DNA from: Otis tarda
Taxonomy: Eukaryota > Chordata > Aves > Otidiformes > Otididae
DNA length: 64,000 bases
Reading direction: 5' to 3'
Assembly (NCBI GenBank): GCA_026413225.1
Contig: CM048576.1
Location: 3,976,501-4,040,500 of the forward strand
In this document: piece by piece, positions 47,871-59,907 of the stretch
How the letters are laid out: every line of letters begins with the position of its first letter
Position numbering within the stretch: position 1 is the stretch's first letter
Made by a program: the position numbers and the translations under genes
The notes under the pieces: model-generated
The model's database searches: none
Told to the model about the DNA's origin: nothing
The model's input: the letters and a program-made list of their open reading frames with translations, nothing else

Positions 47871-49828
47871 AGATGTGTCAAACACACTTATATTGAGCTC
47901 GCACAGAGGCAGCGGCAAATGCCTCGCGCTTATAGAGCTGATCACATGCAAACCCTGCACCAATGTTCCTGCGTCTCCTCTGGGAAGAGCAACATACGCC
48001 TCATGCTGTTCAGGGAACGATGCCTTGTTAAGGGACTTGCTGAAGGTTATGGTGTAAATTGGAGGCAGAGCACGCATGGTACTCAGTTCCCAAACTTTAA
48101 CAATGCATGCAAGAAAGCAAGAAATTCGGTTATAAACCAAGTGACACTGGCAGAAACACCTCCCAGATCCATGGGCAGCTGATGGTGGGAAACAGCTAGT
48201 GTAGGGGCGAAGGGACAGTTACATTTGATTTCCTGGAGCTTGAAGAGTCTGGCTCTTTTTGATCAGCTAACTCATTGATCCTAAATTCTGCACGTACCAA
48301 AGGAAACAGAATTTTAACTAGGTTTTAATTCCTTGTTTGCTCTTGGCAGAAGCCACTCAGCACAGAGATGTATGCGCAAGTTTGTTTATGTTCGTACCAA
48401 ACGCTGCATCCTTAACAGCCTTGCGAATGGAGAGAGGGGGCTGGGAGAGGCAACTTGAATTGTTTTATCCTTTTGGCTGCTATTGTTGAGCTGACAGGAA
48501 ACCAAGACTGTAATTCGCATCACACTTGGCACTGTACAGAGCACATTTCCAAAATGCAGATTGGGAATAATATGCTGTCCTGTTGGAAAGGTCCTGGCTG
48601 CCAGAGCTCGCCTCCTTTGACACCGGGGAACACGGGGCTTTGCCTGGCTGGCATGGGCACAGCTGGGGAAAATGTGTCCTCTCCTGAGCTTCAGGGAGAA
48701 GCTAGAACAACGGAAAATGGGAATGCAAGAGAATCTACAAGAACTTAGGGCAACAAGTGTTGTCTAAGCAAAGACATGACAAATCACCGCACACATGCTT
48801 CCACGTGTGAATCCCCCAGGCAGATTCACGGTGCTCTGCTCTCAGCCACAGGCCTACCTGTTGCTTAACAGCCACCGCGCAATGCCCCACTCCCTTTCAG
48901 GTGGCAGCGGCTCACCACGCTGCTGCTGAGATTATTGAATGTGGCGGAGCGACAACCAGAGCTAGTTGCGGAACAAGAGCGTGCCTCCCTTCTCACTCCT
49001 CCCTGGCCAATGCAGAAGCAAGGGGATTCGAGAGCACCCATGCAAGGCAGAGCGCATCCCAAGAGTAAGGAGCCTTCCTTGGGCTGCAGGGCTCACTGGT
49101 CTTTAGGGTGAACAACGGAGAGGTGGTAAATGAGAAGGGCTGAGAGCAGAGAAACAGAGCTCATGCGAGGCAAGGAGCTAACTGCCCATGGTGGAGCTCA
49201 GCTGGCCCTGGGGCAGTGCCCTGGGCCACTCCGGGAGTGCCGCTTTGCCCTTTTCCTGCCTGCGATTAAGAAAGCAGAGGACTGATCTCCGTGTACAGCA
49301 CTTACAGGAGGTCACAGCAAAGCAAGCCATCCCAGATAGCTTCCTGGCCTGATCTTATTGCCAGATCTGAGAAAGCGGCAAGGCTGCACATCACAGAGGC
49401 TGGGAACACAGCTGAGATTAGGGCATTTGTGCCCTGACACCAACCAGGAGCACCCCTAAGTGCCCCAGCCCAGCCTCGCAGGCAGTCTCCCCGCTAAGTG
49501 CAAGTGGATGGTGACCCCAAGCCAGGGTTGCTGCAGTCGTGGAGCCACCCAGCCGGGATGCTGCGCCCATCCAGCCTAGCCTTCCATTAGCACACCTTGC
49601 CATGATAAAGTCATCCTATGGCCTTTGCTGGGCCTGAAGCAGAACCAGGCAAGCTGACATCTACCCACACTTCCCCCAGTAGCACTGGGTTACAGGGCTG
49701 GGGGGTTGAACAACGGGAATCTAATCCACCAAGCTGACACAAGGCACAAAGACAGAGAAAAGAAGGAAATAAAGGTCGAGCACATTTGTGTTTAAATAAG
49801 AAACAAAAATATTTTTATGAGTCATTCA

Positions 49829-50227
<399 letters not shown>

Positions 50228-51267
50228 TCAGAAAGCGCTCCTGCACCCCTCTCCCCAGGTGGGTTTCACATAAGCCCTGCTCAAGCACACTCCCTACTTC
50301 AACCCACCTTGTGCTCTTGAGCATTCTCCTTGTTTTTCCTTTCCTCACCATGACACTGGGCATTTTTCTCTCTATACTTACAGGCTGGACTGTAGGAAAG
50401 CATAACAAAACAGCACCATTACCCTTCTACCCTGAGTTATGAAGTTTACAAGCCTGCCAACACCAGACTTCCAAAATTGCAGATCAGTCCCCAAAAAATT
50501 CAGAGGACTGGCATAAAAATTGCCAGATTGACTTGCAAAGCAAATTAGATTAGGGTAAAAAAATAAAAAGAATTTCTTCCAATGTTAATACCCTTGTAAT
50601 ATAGATAAGGGATTTGAATTTTAAATACTATTTTTATTACTATAGCTCTTTTAATGTCCGTAATTGCTTTCTGTAAAAATGAAACCTTCTTCATTCCCTT
50701 ATACATTTGTTTGCCTGCTTTGCAGGATGGTGATTATGCAAGTGGAAAAAAAAGAGAAGGGGGAGGGAGAAAGAAAAGCTATTTGCACTTCTTGTCCCTG
50801 ACTTCCATAAGGTCTGTGCAGAAGCCAAGGCACTGTCAGGCCTGAAGACCCAGTAAAAGATGGAGCTTATCTCCCTGGATCCATGTGCTAGTTGGAAATG
50901 CACCACACAAAGGCAAATTTGTGGGTGCTTCACTCTTAACATGGTCTTAGACCCTGCTGCTCTTGCATTATTTTCCTTAAGAGGGCTAACCGTCTCCTGG
51001 CAGAGCTTTGCCGGAGGGTCTTGTCCCCCCAGACTTGCGCGCTTAAAGGCGGGCAGGGAGGAAGGTGCAGTGAAAGGCTGAAGCTGCAGGAGCGAAGAGC
51101 AGCACTGCTGGAACTCCCAGGAAGGAAAGGGAATGGAAAGGCAAGGTGGTCTGCAAACCTGCCCAGTTTGGGTGGTCATGGAGAGGGTGGTATTTCACAG
51201 TCCACGCAGGACTGCTCTGTTGGACAAACCCAGTGTCAGATGTTCATAATTGCTTCCAAGCAGCTAT

Positions 51268-51312
51268 TACAGATTCATAGGTGGTTCAGGTTGGAAGGAA
51301 TTATGAGCTAGG
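51268..51312 (-). repeat. possible CR1 LINE 3' tip
   Basis: cagattcataggtggttcag and gttggaaggaattatgag resemble the reverse strand of the CR1 3' end (atcatagaatggtttgggtt, ggaagggacctt). It is short. Confidence 0.4.
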
Positions 51313-53554
51313 GAGAATTTCTGCCTAGCTAGACACTTATCCACAGGGTTTTTAAAAGGCACCAATAATCACAACGTGGTATGTGAGCATTTGAGCCCTA
51401 CGTAAACACCAGCAGATTACTAAGATGGGATCAGTGCATCTGTGGAACACGGCATGTGAGGAATTTTATCTGCAAGGAAAGTCTAAAGCTTCCTAAACCT
51501 CTCTTGTCTATACTTCAAAGGGTTTGCAGGTACTTTTTCCCCAGGGAGAGCTCTTCCAGCAAAGCCCCTCATGAAGATTCAGATTATTCTAACAACTGAT
51601 TTCTTCTCCCAGTTCTCCAAACTGAATACAATTCTACCAGCAAAGTCATAGACTAAAGAGATGATAAAAATGCCACAAAGATGTTTCATGCAAAAGCTCT
51701 AAGGACATTTCCATTCCTATCCAGAGGCCAATACAAAGGCACTGCTGAAAGGAGCAGTGCAGCTCCAAGGTTCACCCAGCTCAGTCCCCATCGCTCGCCT
51801 GCCCCCACCCCAGGGGTGGGATGCGGATGCTGGCAGGGAACTCTCTGCACTCTGGTTATTTCCCCAACTACCCTCCTCTTGAAAGCGGCTCTTCCCTATG
51901 CAAAACATCATGCAAATCCATCCCCCTCCCTTTGCCTACGGGGCAGAAACTCGGCACAGCAGAGTTGCCTTCCCTGAACACTGTGGCTGAACTACGACAC
52001 CTGGGCACACAGGTGTTGTGCCCGTGTCCCTTCTTATCTCCAGAGGGTCCTGCCGTTCCGTTAAAGGTGATTCCTTCCCGCTCATTCCCTGCCTGGTCAC
52101 CTGTTGTCCTTTCAGGGCTTTCAGCAGTCTCAGAGGGACAGTAGCTCGCAGGCTGCTCTAATGCGTGCACGTCTGTCTTCCCTTTGCCAGAGCTCCCTGC
52201 AGCAGAGACCTGGCTCCTCGCGGCTTTAGCTGGGGCTGTGCTCTGCCAAAGACTCTCTCTCTGCAGGCTCAGAAGTCATGCAAGTTAAGAGCCGATTTCT
52301 GACAGCAATAAACTTTGATCTGGGAATGGCATGCAACGTATTCTCTGCCTGGATATCATCCATTTCACGCTTTCGACTCTGCTTCCTGATATTCACAAAA
52401 CTTCTTGTGATTCACAGAGGTCAGTGTATCTTAGTTACAGAGGAGCTCTGCAAACCCAAGCGCTCTCCAGCCCTCCCCACCTGAGCACAGGTAGGAGTTG
52501 GCAATTTTTAGGCTAAACAGTGCACTGGGGGAAGAAATGGATTTTGCTTTGTGCTTCTGCACTCTGTCCACAACCAGGCCGTGTGGAAAGGGAAAACAGA
52601 AGGCAAAGGATGGGGGGAAGAGGGGGCAAACACGGTTGGATATTTGTCCTTCCAGCACAGTTGCAGCTATAAATGTCAGCATGAAATAGGCTTAGAAAAA
52701 GACCCAAAGCACGTTGGGAGTAGAGACAGATGCTTCTTTAACAAAACACTGCTTAAACAGGGACAAACTCTCGCTAGTCAAGAGGAAGCCCAGGTGGGCT
52801 AGTGTCTGAGATCAAAGCACGAGCTGCCACCACCATACCTGGCATTAACTGTGGGATCTGCCTGCATCAGCAGACAGGCTTCGCATTGCCACTGGAAAAG
52901 ATGTTAAACACGGGGGCTGAGCAGGGCTCCTGAAGAGGAACAACAATTAAGCAGCCTTAAGAAGCAAATTGCAGGGACTGCCAGTCCGGAGGAGGCAGCC
53001 GCCTCCTCGCTGCGGATGCTGACAAGGCTCATCTCGGCGCTAATGGTGATGAATGGGGCTGACGTCAGTCCTCAGCCCGGGCAGAGAGGATCCCGCCAAA
53101 GCCTCCCGCGGCACAGGGTACCCTGTTCCGGCCCCGCAGTGATTCACAACCTCCTGCCAAGCTATGGAAACAAAACACAGCAAGAAAGTCCAAGTGGCAT
53201 AAGGCTTTGGGCTGTCTCTGTCTCTGTGTCAAACACAGGGAAAAGAAGCCTGAAGGGTGGCTCTGAAGCAGCAGAAGTCCCCAGCCTGAGCAGCACTTTG
53301 GATGCTACATCCCCTGAGTGCATATAAGAGCATCCTTCTCACCAGTGCTGCCCACAGAACACTGACAGAGTGGCCAAGGTCAGGGAAAGCAATTTCTTAA
53401 AGTGCCCCCATGCTTGGAGAGCCTTCTAGCTCTCTAGCAGCTGAAATCAATGATCAACCTTCAGGACCCCCTGACCACCAGCTATTACCCCCATTTCAGC
53501 CCCATCGGCCTCAGCGCTGCTGCTGCAGATGCTTGCCCTGCTGGAAACCCATCC

Positions 53555-53665
53555 GGATGCGGTACTGAGCACCTGGCTGCAGGTAACCCTGCTTTGCACA
53601 GGGGCTGGACTGGATGATCTCCAGAGGTCCCCTCCAATGTCTGCTATTCTGCACAATTCTGCAAA
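53555..53665 (+). repeat. CR1 LINE 3' end
   Basis: ctgcaggtaaccctgctttg, cacaggggctggactggatg, atctccagaggtcccctcca and attctgcacaattctgc give the canonical sense CR1 3' end with its short terminal repeats. It is antisense to GRIK4. Confidence 0.75.
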
Positions 53666-56600
53666 ATAAGCAGCAGCTCCCGCACCGCTGCAGCAATGAC
53701 AGAGCAGTCTCTCTGCATCTGCAGAGCTGTCCCATGGCACAACGGGTATAGCTCAGCCGCCGGATCAATGTACTGATTGCTTCTGCTCCAGCTGCCCATC
53801 TGATCTGACAGGAGCTATTTCGGGTTGTGCAGCTCCTCCTGCTGAAGCAAGCGGCAGCCAGGTTGTGCGCTTGGATGCATATTCTTGCATTTAAAAGCAG
53901 GGCCAGATGAGGGTCACTCAAAACTGGTGTTTGGGGTTTTTTTTTTTTAAGGACATGCACGAGTTCTGCCATATGAAAAGTGACAGCCTGAAAACCCCGG
54001 AGGCTGCAGCCCTCCATTTAAGCCACAGTCAGGGATGGGATGACCAGCAATCAGTGTAGATGTCAGCCTCAAGTCTGCCTTCCCCTGGACTATCATCTCT
54101 AGCAGTACGAGGAAAAAGTCTGTGCCAGGTGTTCACTGTGCCCATGGCAAAAGCCAGCTAGGGTGAAGCAGCTGGGGACCCTAAGCCTGCGGAGAACAGC
54201 AGCAAGACCTAATCAGCTCACACGACACCCTGCATCTTGCGTGCGATTTTGGCAAAATCAGCAGTGTGATGCAAACTTCACTGCCCATGGCCTCACTGTG
54301 TTTGCTCAACAACCCACGCTCCCTCTCTTCCCCACTCCCCCTTGCTGCCCACCCTCTCAAGCCCCTCCATGTCACACTTGCCAGTGTGATAGCGTGCAAA
54401 CAGACTCCCCCTCCCTCCCCTCACCCACGCACAGCTTTTCGCACTGAACACTAGCACCCGCTGCTGAGCAGAGAGCAGGACTCTGCCAATTTTGAAATAT
54501 CTTCTCCCTCCTTTCCCCTGCCTGCCATTCCCCGTCTTTGGAGCAGTTGGAGGGAGAGAGCCGCTGATTGCAAAGCACCGCCTGGTCACCAGGAAGGAAG
54601 CTGGAAAAAAAACATCATCCCCATGCCTTAAGGACCATTCAATTCTTGGCATTGCTGCTCCTGAGGCCAGATCCTTCCACAAGATGGACAATTTCATGTC
54701 CCTCACTTTAAAAAGAGCTTTGACCACCACTGATCCCAGTCAGATTCAAACCACTGATGCTAAAAGTCTAAGTTATTCCTCAACATCTCACTCCCCAAAT
54801 GATTCTGTGCAGAAGTGAAGAGCAGGAGCTTGCTGTCCCCAATCACCCCAGCCTCACTCTGTGCGCTCTAGGATGCCTTCCACAGCAGCATCAGCCTCGC
54901 CCAATTACACTTGTCCTGGAAATGCTCATGGATCTGCTGTGTTACCATCACCCGTCCCCCACACCCTGCCACAGGTGAGCGGGCAGGGTCCTCTGTGGCG
55001 GGGACCGTCACTGAGCGCTGTCCCCCAGCCAGGCAGGGTACCGATCCCGGCTGCATCAGGGGGGAAGTTTCTCCGAGGTCTCACAGCAAAACTGCAGCAC
55101 TGGATTCCTGCCAACAACGCTTCCTGACCAAACCAAAGACACCATCCCCTCTTAGCTCCGCTCTGTTCTCCAGGGACATTCCCAAGATGGGTAAGTTCAG
55201 GAGCTGTTGCTGAGGGATCCCTCAGACACCAGCCCATCTCCTGAGGGAGGAGCAAGGGAGCTGAGCGCCAGCGGCTCGCCCTGAGCCGAGGTACAGGCAC
55301 TGAGCACAGCCATCACTGCACTACACTACCGAGACAGCAAACGCAGGCATGGCAGAACACGGAGAAAGCTGTCACATTGCCTTGAAAATACATTTGTTGG
55401 CTTGTATCAGACTAGCAAATTCATTCCAGCTTGAGGACGCGTTGGAGAGAGAGAGAAAGGGAATAACAGACAACCATCACAGACACCGAGTCAGGGACTG
55501 TGCTGCAGCGGGAAGGAGTGAGATGTAATTCTTCCAGCCCTATTGTCCCCTAAGGCTCTGATGCCAAAAAATAGGAGATGGGAAGATTTGCTGTCCCCCC
55601 TTGTTTGCTTATTAGGGACAGCACACATGTACGGTGGCTGCCGAACTGCTGGAGACTGCAGTTGTCTGTGTCGGAGCCAGCAAGGCTAAGGGGGGAAATT
55701 ACCCCGGCCGGACAGCAGCTTTACTCTCCTGCTCACTCAAGGATTGAGCAGGCTATTCAGCCTCCCTGCCCGTATGCACAGAGGGACCAATTAGCTTGGC
55801 GTTTTCCGGGTTTGTGACATCTTTCACTAAAGAATGGGCTCGAGTCCTTCCGAGTGATTTCTCCCAAGCCAGATCTCCATCAGCTGATCACAAAGTTTAC
55901 AGGTTTCCTGATCTGATGACAAATCAGACTGCTGACCTAGACACAGAAGCTCTAGCTCTTCCATTAATCCCCCAAGCCATCCCAGTGCCCCTCTTCCTTC
56001 GCTCTTAATTATTGTTTTGTGAGCAAGTCAATAAGATATGTACTGGTGAATTTGGGTCAACAACAAATTTCTGTTTATATAGCATCCTTCTCAATCATAT
56101 CATAGTGCACAATTAGCTGTAATAGAATTTTCAGCACTTAAGAATAAATCAATAGGTCGTTAATTTAGAAGCAATAAAAAAACCACTTTTCCTATATAGC
56201 CTATAGTCGTTCCGAGGAGATTCAGTGCCACGGGGGACATTACAGAAACAAACAAAAAAATACTGGAAAGGTATTGCATGGAGCTGAATAATTTTCTGAC
56301 CTGGTCCTGCACACTAGGTGCATGTGAGTCAAACCTAACTTTCTGACAGCTGATCAGGGTCAAGAAGGAATCACTTTCCTACAATAATACAGCACTGCAC
56401 AAAGAGACAGGTGCAGAGCTTTTATTTCAGGTAGGATTTGGGAAGTTTTGATCCCTCTGACAGGTTTGTGTCCCTACTAACACCCTCTCTGTGCTAAAGG
56501 CTGTACAGAAAAAAAGCATCCAAGGAACATATCCTCTGAAATAGGACGTATGTGCCCAGGATCTGCTAGCTTTTCTGCTTTGAGTGGTCCTGAAGTGGTA

Positions 56601-58564
56601 CAGGGGATGAACAAGGGGCTGAAACTGAAGACAAACTCCCTTGGGGACTGACTGCCAAGGAAGAAAGGAACCCCTTCGGTGGTGAAACGACCTCAGAAAG
56701 CAACGTCCCAAGCAGCGCTGGATAAACACAACAGCATGCACCCAGCCAGATCTGCCCTGGCTGACCTGATCCAAAGTGCCAGACCCTGGGACTGATCAAA
56801 AATTTGCTGAAACCATTATAAAAGCCTCTAAAGGGACTAGAAAGAACAAAGCAGAGAAAGCTTTTTCTCTTCTCCAATTCCCGATTCAGCCTCACACAGG
56901 CTTTGCCAGCTCTGCCCTGCTGAAGCACAAGTAAAAATCCTCCTAAATAAGGCTGGAGCTGCAGAAGAAACAAATGATCTTTATGTGAAGATGAAGTTAA
57001 AACACATCACTACAGAAAAACAACCCTCCAGAAGCTCCCATTTAATGGAGAGGCACTGCCAGGGTTAGTAGGGCAAAAATTTGATGGCTGTTCCCTTCCT
57101 TTGTTTGCATAGATCACACGCTGCTCTCTGTGCCTTCCTTCTTGCCTCCCAAAAGAGACATTGCAGAACTGTAATTGTGTGTATATATATACACAGACAT
57201 GTATAAAGACTATGCCGATAGCCCAGAGCATTTGCAAACAACCGTACAGAAGGCTCTTTAGAAGAAGCAGGCGGAGGTGGGACCTCAGCTGGTGTCAAGC
57301 GCTATTGTTCCACTGGGGAAGGGTGACCCGGGAGACAGGGCACTAGGTTCAGGAGGGATCTCCAGTCTGTACTGTGCCCTGTCCCTGACCCTCAGCAAGT
57401 CGCTCAGATCTAGAGTTGTCCCACCTGACTTTAGATGCTTAGTTGAAGCTCCTCTATCAGGACTAGGGTCAGCCAGGTCCCCTTCACCATCCAGGGAAGA
57501 AGCAGACAGATGCCAGTGGGCATCTTCTAGAGATGCTTGTTCATCTCCCACAGCCGGGAGCCCCGGACCCCTGCCTGGAGCCACAGGAGATGGATTTGGG
57601 CCCTCGTTCCTCCACTTTGCAGGAGCGCGCACCACTGTTGTGAGGATAATGATGGGGTGGCTCAAGCGCGGTTCTCCCACAGTGGTGTGTATTATCATAA
57701 ATACACCTCACTGGATTTCCCACCAGCTGGCAAGCTGTCACCGGGTTCTCACAGGCGCTTCGGTAATAACATGGCAGGAGAGAAATCGGTTAGCTTTGGC
57801 TAGGCCTGTTTTACTAAGGATCTTGGAGCGTTTCATGAACTGTATTTAAGCTTTGGGATCCCTGGGGAAGGACCACCTTTAGCTGTGCAGGAAATCAAAG
57901 AGCAAGGAAGAGGATCCAGCCTGACTCAGCACACACATACGCAGAAGTGTTGTCAAACTCGGCAAAAGCATTCAGCTTTCAGTCTAGCTGCTGTGCAGCA
58001 ACACCGTGAACCAGAGCCATGAAAAGATCTCGATCTGTGCACTTCAAGCAAACAAAAAAAAAAAATGTTCCTCTCCAAAAGGAATCCACAAAGTCAAGGA
58101 GCTGAAATGAATCTGCCAACACTTTTCTGGGTAGAAATGTGATTCTTGCTTCCCTCACAAACAGAGTGTTTTTGTAAGTTTTCTTCAGCTTCTACCAACC
58201 CCTGTCAGAGCCTGCATATTTTCCTGTTTCAAGATTTCATTAATTTTTCCCCTGGGAAAAAAAAAATAATCCATTCTGTATCGAGCTCTTACGCAGAGAC
58301 TGCCCAGTCCAGGTCTCCCTTCCAACAAAGCGAGCACCCCTGAGAGTGCCCAGGGGCCCTAACTCCCACTTTGCACACTGTCACATCCACACAACAAATA
58401 CATTTGCCATTGAGAGAACACATTCAATGGAGATCTTCAAAGTCTCACAAATGGACTAAAACCCCATCCTTTTTTATAATCCTGGAGCACTTAATAAAGC
58501 ATCAGGGCTTTTCATTGCCAAGTCCCACTAGAGCACAGTTAAAAAGAGCAGGTAATTCACTTAC

Positions 58565-58768
58565 CCGAGCAATCAGCTCCCCGACCATCCCTGTCCACGT
58601 GCCGTTTGCCTCAGGGACTCCATACACACCATCGCCAACCAAGTGGATCTTATAGTTGAAACGCAGGATCTCTGCCAGCTCCTTCAGCATGTCCACGCAG
58701 AAGCCCTCATAGCGGTCGTTGCCTTCCAGCTCCTGATGGTTCCACTTCAGCATTAAGTAAGGGTTTTC
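58565..58768 (-). CDS. GRIK4: GRIK4 exon: ligand-binding segment S1, first part
   Basis: This 204-nt exon is exactly 68 codons. It opens [20 protein letters not shown], continues [20 protein letters not shown] and ends [24 protein letters not shown] is the S1 signature, and a sequon (NGT) is present. Position 9 is Trp (TGG at 58742-58744), where the human sequence I recall has Gly. Acceptor caatgcag|GAAAAC, donor GCTCGG|gtaagt. Confidence 0.97.
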
Positions 58769-59799
58769 CTGCATTGAAACTGGGCAGCTGTCATTCCCAT
58801 CTTAGCCAAGGCATCCCACCAGCACGGCGCCGAGCACGAGGCTAAGAGGGCAGTGGGCTCTCTGGCAGCACTGGGATGGCAGAGGCTCTGATAAGGTGCA
58901 CCCAAGCCATCCTCCCGTCTCGGTATGTCCCTCTCGACCAGAGTACAAGAGATGCGGAAAGCTGGTTTGATCACCTGGAAACCCGAAGGGGTGTAAAGCT
59001 AGCAGAGTTGTTTCTACACTGGTATTCATTGGCCTCTGCTGTTTCAGGAATGTGCTGGAAGTGCAGCAGATAAATCTCAGTTTAGGATATGAAGCAGAGC
59101 TAAGGGATCATGCTCTGGGGGCTGTTTCCAATTGGCAGGTGCCAGAGCAGTCCAGTGACTGCTCCGAGTTACGTCAAAACATATAGATCCCAGCCTCTCT
59201 TGGCATACAGCCACTTGTCCAGTTTGTCCCCCTTTTCAACAAACTTTGTGGGACACGAGGAAACAGTGCCCAGAGTTCTTCAGGATTTTGAGTGTCTTTA
59301 AGGAAGGAGCAGAGGCACTGGAAAAAGTCATGGGACAGGTAGCACCTGGAAGGGGTATTTGTTGAATAAGGACAGAGGTGCTCGTAGATGTAATATCTTG
59401 GTTCATAAAAGCTGAACCCATCTTGGCCAATTTCAGTAATTTTATGGGTAGAAGGGACAACTGTCCCTTCCAACTTACCAGCTGTACGCAAAACAAGAAC
59501 ATCATTCAGAAATGAATGTAAAATGGCAACTTATCCCCATTCCAGCCCTCTCCCCAGCTGCTTCTGAACTCATCAAATATCATTTCCATATGAAACATCA
59601 ACTTGAGTTTAATTACACTGTCATGAATTGTCCTCAGTGCTGTAATTAGAGATTTGATCGTCTGTTCTTTATGAAATCAATGTGCAATGCTGCACGCTGG
59701 GGGGGTAGGAAGAGGGAATCATATTCGAGTTGATTGACACTCCTAAGTGCTGGGCTGGCGAAGAGCTAACGGGAACTGTAGGTGACCCCCCTCACTTAC
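58769..59799 (-). other. GRIK4: GRIK4 intron
   Basis: An intron of 1.03 kb. It contains an inverted repeat, GAAGGGACA-AC-TGTCCCTTC (59451-59470). No repeat family or gene was recognised. Confidence 0.8.
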
Positions 59800-59907
59800 C
59801 AGGATGGTGGTGACAATGAGTGTGGTGTTGAACAGACTGTCTGATATGTTGGAGGAGAAGATCCTGTTGTCCATGCTGAGTCCTTCAGATACGTGCCAGT
59901 GGCCGAT
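59800..59907 (-). CDS. GRIK4: GRIK4 exon: end of amino-terminal domain and linker to S1
   Basis: This 108-nt exon is exactly 36 codons: [20 protein letters not shown] and [16 protein letters not shown]. It joins the amino-terminal domain to the ligand-binding domain and carries two N-glycosylation sequons (NIS, NTT). Human has GQWHVAEGLSMD and LVVTTIL here, as I recall. Acceptor tctccag|ATCGGC, donor ATCCTG|gtaagt. It is the most 5' GRIK4 exon in the window, at about residue 385 of the whole protein. Confidence 0.95.

Noticed and set aside
53735-53815. tRNA-like start (gggtatagctcagccgccgg)
   Set aside because: An A-box-like word is present, but there is no B box (GGTTCGANTCC) and no cloverleaf, so it is not a tRNA or tRNA-derived SINE.
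57277-57849. 190-residue plus-strand open frame in a GRIK4 intron
   Set aside because: No recognisable domain and no splice or promoter context; long frames by chance are expected in GC-rich introns.
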